A stretch of 10,600 bases of DNA, taken from NCBI GenBank assembly GCA_019413955.1, contig DXMX01000031.1, positions 1 to 10,600 on the forward strand, in the 5' to 3' direction. The stretch is from Collinsella sp. (GTDB taxonomy: Bacteria > Actinomycetota > Coriobacteriia > Coriobacteriales > Coriobacteriaceae). The notes under the pieces are model-generated. The model saw nothing but the letters and a program-made list of their open reading frames with translations. It was not told where the DNA came from and did no database searches. The position numbers were made by a program, and so were the translations under genes. Shown here one piece after another: positions 5,888 through 10,600 of the stretch (the first letter of the stretch is position 1; the number at the start of each line of letters is the position of its first letter).

Positions 5888-7171
5888 TTAGTAGATGACG
5901 GGATCGGGGACGGTAGCATGCTCGACATGCGCGCCGAGCGCCTGCAGCTTTTCGACAAACTGCTCGTAGCCGCGCTTGATGTGATGAATGGCCGAAACCT
6001 CGGTCGTCCCGTCGGCGATCAAGCCCGCTACGACGAGGGCCGCTCCGCCACGCAGATCGGGCGAGGTAACCTGTGCACCCGAGAAGCCCTTGACGCCATG
6101 AATCATGGCGTGATGGCTCTCGATACGAATGTCGGCACCCATGCGCACCAGCTCAGAGGCGAACATAAAGCGATTCTCGAAGATGTTTTCGGTAATAACG
6201 GAACTGCCATCGGCAAGGGCGGAGAGTACCATAATCTGCGCCTGCATGTCGGTCGGGAAACCGGGGAACGGAAGCGTCTGGATATCGACCGGCTTGATAC
6301 GCTCGGCACGGTTCACATGGACGCCGTCGTCGGTACGCTCGCAATCGATGCCCATAAGCTCCATCTTCTTGAGCACCATGCCCAAGTGAATGGGGCAAAA
6401 GCCCGTGACATCGACACCGCGATCGTCGGCCATCAACGCACCGGCAACGATAAAGGTACCGGCCTCAATTCGGTCGCCCACTACGCGATGGGTAACAGGA
6501 TGCAACTCTTCCACGCCCTCGATGGTCACGACAGGCGTGCCGGCGCCGACAATCTTAGCGCCCATCTCGTTGAGCATGTTGGCGAGATCAACGATCTCGG
6601 GCTCACGGGCGGCATTGTCGATAACCGTGGTGCCCTGCGCGCGCACGGATGCCATGATGAGGTTCTCGGTCGCACCGACGCTGGCGAACTCGAGCGTGAC
6701 GGTGGTCCCGCGCAGACCTTGGGGCGCATTAGCGTTGATGTAACCGTGGGCGGTATCGAACTCAACGCCCAGGGCCTCAAGACCAAGAATGTGCATATCG
6801 ATCTTGCGAGCACCCAGGTTGCAGCCGCCCGGCATGGCAATCTTGGCGCGATGGAAGCGGCCCAGCAGGGGTCCCATGACGGCGGTGGAAGCACGCATCT
6901 TGGCAACGAGCTCGTAGGGGGCCTCCCAAGAATCGACCTGAGAGGTATCAATCTCGAGCGTATGCTCGTCGAGAACATCGATCGTAGCGCCCATGCCCTT
7001 GAGCACCTTGCCCATCACATGGACATCGGAAATATCGGGCACGTTCTGCAGCGTCGTCTTGCCCGGCGCCAGAAGCGTTGCCGCCATGAGTTTGAGCGCG
7101 GAGTTCTTGGCGCCCGAGACGGGCACGGAGCCTCCGATGGCGTGGCCACCCTCAACGCGGATAATATCCAA
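5888..7171 (-). CDS. murA: UDP-N-acetylglucosamine 1-carboxyvinyltransferase (MurA)
   Basis: A 427-residue cytoplasmic enzyme that adds enolpyruvate from phosphoenolpyruvate to UDP-GlcNAc, the first committed step of peptidoglycan synthesis. Seen: SGAKNSAL (19-26, with the conserved Lys22 and Asn23), MRAS (92-95), the active-site loop GGCNLGAR (115-122) with Cys117 (equivalent to E. coli Cys115, the fosfomycin target), FPTDMQAQ (305-312) with the conserved catalytic Asp308, and IKRGYE (398-403). The length is normal. Having Cys rather than Asp at 117 predicts fosfomycin sensitivity at the target level. The start codon is TTG at 7171: GAAAGGG lies 6 nt upstream and the protein begins MDIIRVEGG, as in the family. 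It follows atpC with a strong hairpin between them and precedes the LCP gene. No promoter fits between the hairpin and the gene. Confidence 0.97.
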   Translation of the reverse strand: MDIIRVEGGHAIGGSVPVSGAKNSALKLMAATLLAPGKTTLQNVPDISDVHVMGKVLKGMGATIDVLDEHTLEIDTSQVDSWEAPYELVAKMRASTAVMGPLLGRFHRAKIAMPGGCNLGARKIDMHILGLEALGVEFDTAHGYINANAPQGLRGTTVTLEFASVGATENLIMASVRAQGTTVIDNAAREPEIVDLANMLNEMGAKIVGAGTPVVTIEGVEELHPVTHRVVGDRIEAGTFIVAGALMADDRGVDVTGFCPIHLGMVLKKMELMGIDCERTDDGVHVNRAERIKPVDIQTLPFPGFPTDMQAQIMVLSALADGSSVITENIFENRFMFASELVRMGADIRIESHHAMIHGVKGFSGAQVTSPDLRGGAALVVAGLIADGTTEVSAIHHIKRGYEQFVEKLQALGAHVEHATVPDPVIY

Positions 7172-7184
7172 GGTCTACCCTTTC

Positions 7185-7223
7185 AAAAAGCATGCCCGGG
7201 ATGGCTGGGCCATCCCGGGCATG
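7185..7223 (-). terminator. Terminator-like hairpin between atpC and murA (terminator or attenuator)
   Basis: CATGCCCGGGATGG (7191-7204), a 5-nt loop and CCATCCCGGGCATG (7210-7223) form a perfect 14-bp stem. On the minus strand it is followed by C and then five T residues (7185-7189). It lies 37 nt after the atpC stop. The murA ribosome-binding site (GAAAGGG, 7178-7184) begins directly after the T-run, so any murA transcript from upstream must cross the hairpin. Confidence 0.87.
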
Positions 7224-7259
7224 ATGTGTTCGCAAATGGTCGAACGCTAAATCGTTTGA

Positions 7260-7652
7260 CTATTGGGCAAGCTTGAGCTTACACCATGCGATTTCATTAT
7301 AGAGGTAGGCGCGGCGTGCATCATCCTCCGACAAATTACCCAGCTTCTCTTCAAAACCTTGAATATCAGCTTTAAGCTTGTCGGCATCGACGGTCGCCAA
7401 ATCGCAAGCGCGCTCGGCGAGAACGGTCACGACATCGTCCGCAACCTGGGCATAGCCGCCGGCCACGGCAAACGTGTGGTCGACAGTGCCCATGGCCTTA
7501 TCGGAAACGCGAACGTAACCGCGGTCGATCGTGCAGATCTCGCTGGAGTGAGCAGGCAGAACGCCAAACTCGCCATCCGTGGACGGAATCGACACAAACG
7601 CAGCGTCGCCCTCATAGGCGCAGCTCACGGGGCACACGATGCGGATACGCAT
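7260..7652 (-). CDS. atpC: F-type ATP synthase subunit epsilon
   Basis: A 130-residue subunit of the central stalk of F1, which couples rotation to catalysis and can inhibit ATP hydrolysis. Seen: an N-terminal beta-sandwich (about 1-85) with the family segment GEFGVLPAHSSE (27-38) and FAVAGGYAQVADDVVTVLAE (61-80), and a C-terminal helical pair (about 88-130, VDADKLKADIQGFEEKL and SEDDARRAYLYNEIAWCKLKLAQ), so the regulatory domain is present. Length is normal. It contains five cysteines (7, 11, 40, 83, 124), more than I would expect for epsilon, but tolerable in an anaerobe. It starts 3 nt after the atpD stop, with a GGGGGAG ribosome-binding site inside the end of atpD. It is the last atp gene. 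Confidence 0.95.
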   Translation of the reverse strand: MRIRIVCPVSCAYEGDAAFVSIPSTDGEFGVLPAHSSEICTIDRGYVRVSDKAMGTVDHTFAVAGGYAQVADDVVTVLAERACDLATVDADKLKADIQGFEEKLGNLSEDDARRAYLYNEIAWCKLKLAQ

Positions 7653-7655
7653 AAC

Positions 7656-9109
<1,454 letters not shown>

Positions 9110-9110
<1 letters not shown>

Positions 9111-10018
9111 TACTGTTCCTCCAATGCTGAGGCTCCGCCGACGATCTCGTTAATCTCGGTCGTGATCGAAGCCTGGCGCACGCGACTATACGTGCGGGTA
9201 AGGGTCGAGATGATCGCGGTGGCGTTTTCCGTCGCGGAGTGCATGGCCTTGCGGCGTGCACCCTGCTCGGCAGCCGCCGAATCGATCAGGGCCTGGTAGA
9301 TGACCGTCAGGATATAAGACGGCACAAGCTTGCCGAGAACATGCTCGGGAGAGGGCACGAACTCGAACGTGGACGAGATGCGCTTAGGGGCGTCGGTCTC
9401 GTTCTTACGCGGACCGTGGGCCATAGCGATCATCTCGGGGTCGAGCGGCAACAGATGCTCGACGCGAAGCTCCTGATCCACGCGGTTCTTGGCGTGGTGG
9501 TAGACAAGCTCGACACGGTCAAGCTCACCGGCACGATACGCATCGCAGATATGAGAGGAGATCATGCGGGCCTGATTAAAATCGGGCTCAGAGGAGTTGC
9601 CCTCAAAGTGCATGACGACGTTTGCGCGGTCACGGAAATACGTGGCCGGCTTACGCCCGCACGCGATGATCTCGCACTCGATGCCGTCGTTCGCCCAAGA
9701 AGCGGCGAGCTTTTCGGCCGTGCGCTCCACCGTCGTATTGAAACCGCCGGCAAGGCCGCGGTCCGAGGCAATAACGACAATCAGGCCATGCTTGACGCTC
9801 TCATGCTTCTGCAGCATGGGATCGGTGCCCGAACAGGAGGCGTCGCCGGCGACCGTCAACATGACGTCGGTCAGCGCCTCCTTATAGGGCTCGGCCTGCT
9901 TGGAGCGATCGAGGGCACGACGGATCTTGGCCGTAGAGACCATCTCCATCGTGCGCGTGATCTGCTTGGTCGTGGTAACCGAGGAGATTCGCTTCTTAAT
10001 GTCGCGAAGGTTGGCCAT
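9110..10018 (-). CDS. atpG: F-type ATP synthase subunit gamma
   Basis: The 302-residue rotor shaft of F1. Seen: an N-terminal coiled-coil helix (about 1-55) starting MANLRDIKKRISSVTTTKQITRTMEMVS with the conserved KRI..V..T.QIT..M.MV pattern; the central Rossmann-like domain with IVVIASDRGLAGGFNT (79-94); and the C-terminal helix ending SATENATAIISTLTRTYSRVRQASITTEINEIVGGASALEE (about 260-301), the characteristic rotor signature. Length is near normal (287 in E. coli), with a slightly longer middle segment. The ATG lies 5 nt after the atpA stop, with AGAGGAG about 11 nt upstream inside atpA. The stop overlaps the atpD start by 1 nt. Confidence 0.97.
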
Positions 10019-10023
10019 GGGGC

Positions 10024-10600
10024 TTAGTTCTCCTCTGATCCAGAAACATCCGAATGGTGCTTGGCCATGAACTGCTGCTTGAAGTCGCCGATGACGCGCA
10101 AGAGCTCAGCCTTGGTGTCATCATCGATCTTCTTGGCGCGAACCTTGTCGAGCAGCGAGCCAAAGCCATTGTCCATGTACTCGATGAGCTCGGCACGGAA
10201 AGGCAGCACGTCGGCGATCTCCAGGTCATCCAGGAAGCCCTCGTTGCCAGCGAACAGCGTAACGATCTGCTCGCCAACCTCAAACGGCTTGTAACGCGGC
10301 TGCTTCAGGAGCTCGGTCATGCGGGCACCATGGGTCAGCTGCTTCTGAGTAGCCTCGTCGAGGTCGGAGCCGAACTGCGTAAAGCCGGCGAGCTCCTGGT
10401 ACGAAGCGAGGTCCAGACGGAGGTTGCCGGCGACCTGCTTCATAGCCTTGGTCTGCGCGTCGCCACCGACGCGGGACACGGAAATGCCCACGTCGACTGC
10501 CGGGCGCTGGCCCTGGAAGAAGAGCTCGGACTGCAGGTAGATCTGACCATCGGTAATGGAAATGACGTTGGTCGGAATGTAGGCCGAGACGTCGCCGTCC
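10024..10600 (-). CDS. atpA: F-type ATP synthase subunit alpha (C-terminal part, cut by window edge)
   Basis: The last 192 residues of the non-catalytic nucleotide-binding subunit of F1; the N-terminus and P-loop lie beyond the right edge. The frame is open to the window end and reads GDVSAYIPTNVISITDGQI, LFFQGQRPAVDVGISVSRVGG and LRLDLASYQELAGFTQFGSDLD, the conserved alpha sequence that includes the VISITDGQ segment and the SVSRVGG catalytic-site arginine region. The C-terminus ends in an acidic tail (SGSEEN). The full gene should be about 500-550 codons. It is followed at 5 nt by atpG. Upstream genes are expected to be atpH, F, E and B. Confidence 0.97.
   Translation of the reverse strand, partial: DGDVSAYIPTNVISITDGQIYLQSELFFQGQRPAVDVGISVSRVGGDAQTKAMKQVAGNLRLDLASYQELAGFTQFGSDLDEATQKQLTHGARMTELLKQPRYKPFEVGEQIVTLFAGNEGFLDDLEIADVLPFRAELIEYMDNGFGSLLDKVRAKKIDDDTKAELLRVIGDFKQQFMAKHHSDVSGSEEN

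Noticed and set aside
7228..7245. GTTCG-N8-CGAAC near the end of atpC as a LexA/SOS box
   Set aside because: The Gram-positive SOS box has the opposite half-site order (CGAAC-N4-GTTCG) and a shorter centre, and the neighbouring genes are not DNA-repair genes.
5918..7276. A 452-codon open frame antisense to murA
   Set aside because: Same explanation: a shadow frame of a GC-rich conserved gene, with repetitive His/Gly/Asp/Arg composition and no domain.

Overview
The window looks like chromosomal DNA from a GC-rich anaerobic actinobacterium of the Coriobacteriia, most likely Collinsella or a close relative. This is an inference from base composition, gene content and protein style, not from a search. 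All the large genes are recognisable core or metabolic genes. I see no RNA gene, insertion sequence, prophage or CRISPR array. The longest gene-free stretch is about 250 bases (4386-4639), and it is full of hairpins.

Layout, left to right. Bases 1-126 hold no gene I can support. A phosphohexomutase (127-1533, minus) follows. Next is a two-gene minus-strand unit: a DtxR/MntR-type metal-dependent regulator (2595-3017) and, 10 nt downstream, a homocysteine S-methyltransferase (1691-2584), closed by an intrinsic terminator (1658-1685). Divergent from it is peptidase T (pepT, 3138-4385), the only plus-strand gene. The shared upstream region carries a perfect 18-nt palindrome (3072-3089) that overlaps the likely -35 regions of both promoters. 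PepT converges on an LCP-family cell-wall ligase gene (4640-5875, minus), and three hairpins separate them.

The right half is one minus-strand run: atpA (partial, cut by the window edge), atpG, atpD and atpC, then murA and the LCP gene. The atp genes are tightly packed (5-nt gap, 1-nt overlap, 3-nt gap) and encode alpha, gamma, beta and epsilon of the F1 part of F-type ATP synthase. A strong terminator-like hairpin lies between atpC and murA, ending exactly where the murA ribosome-binding site begins. MurA makes the first committed peptidoglycan precursor. LCP proteins attach glycopolymers to peptidoglycan. The phosphohexomutase could feed sugar phosphates to the same envelope pathways.

I found no wholly new multi-gene system. 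The observations most worth following are regulatory: the divergent palindrome beside a metal regulator with a mixed DtxR/MntR metal site; the terminator placed in the murA leader; and a roughly 130-nt imperfect inverted repeat between pepT and the LCP gene. The phosphohexomutase also has an altered active-site loop.
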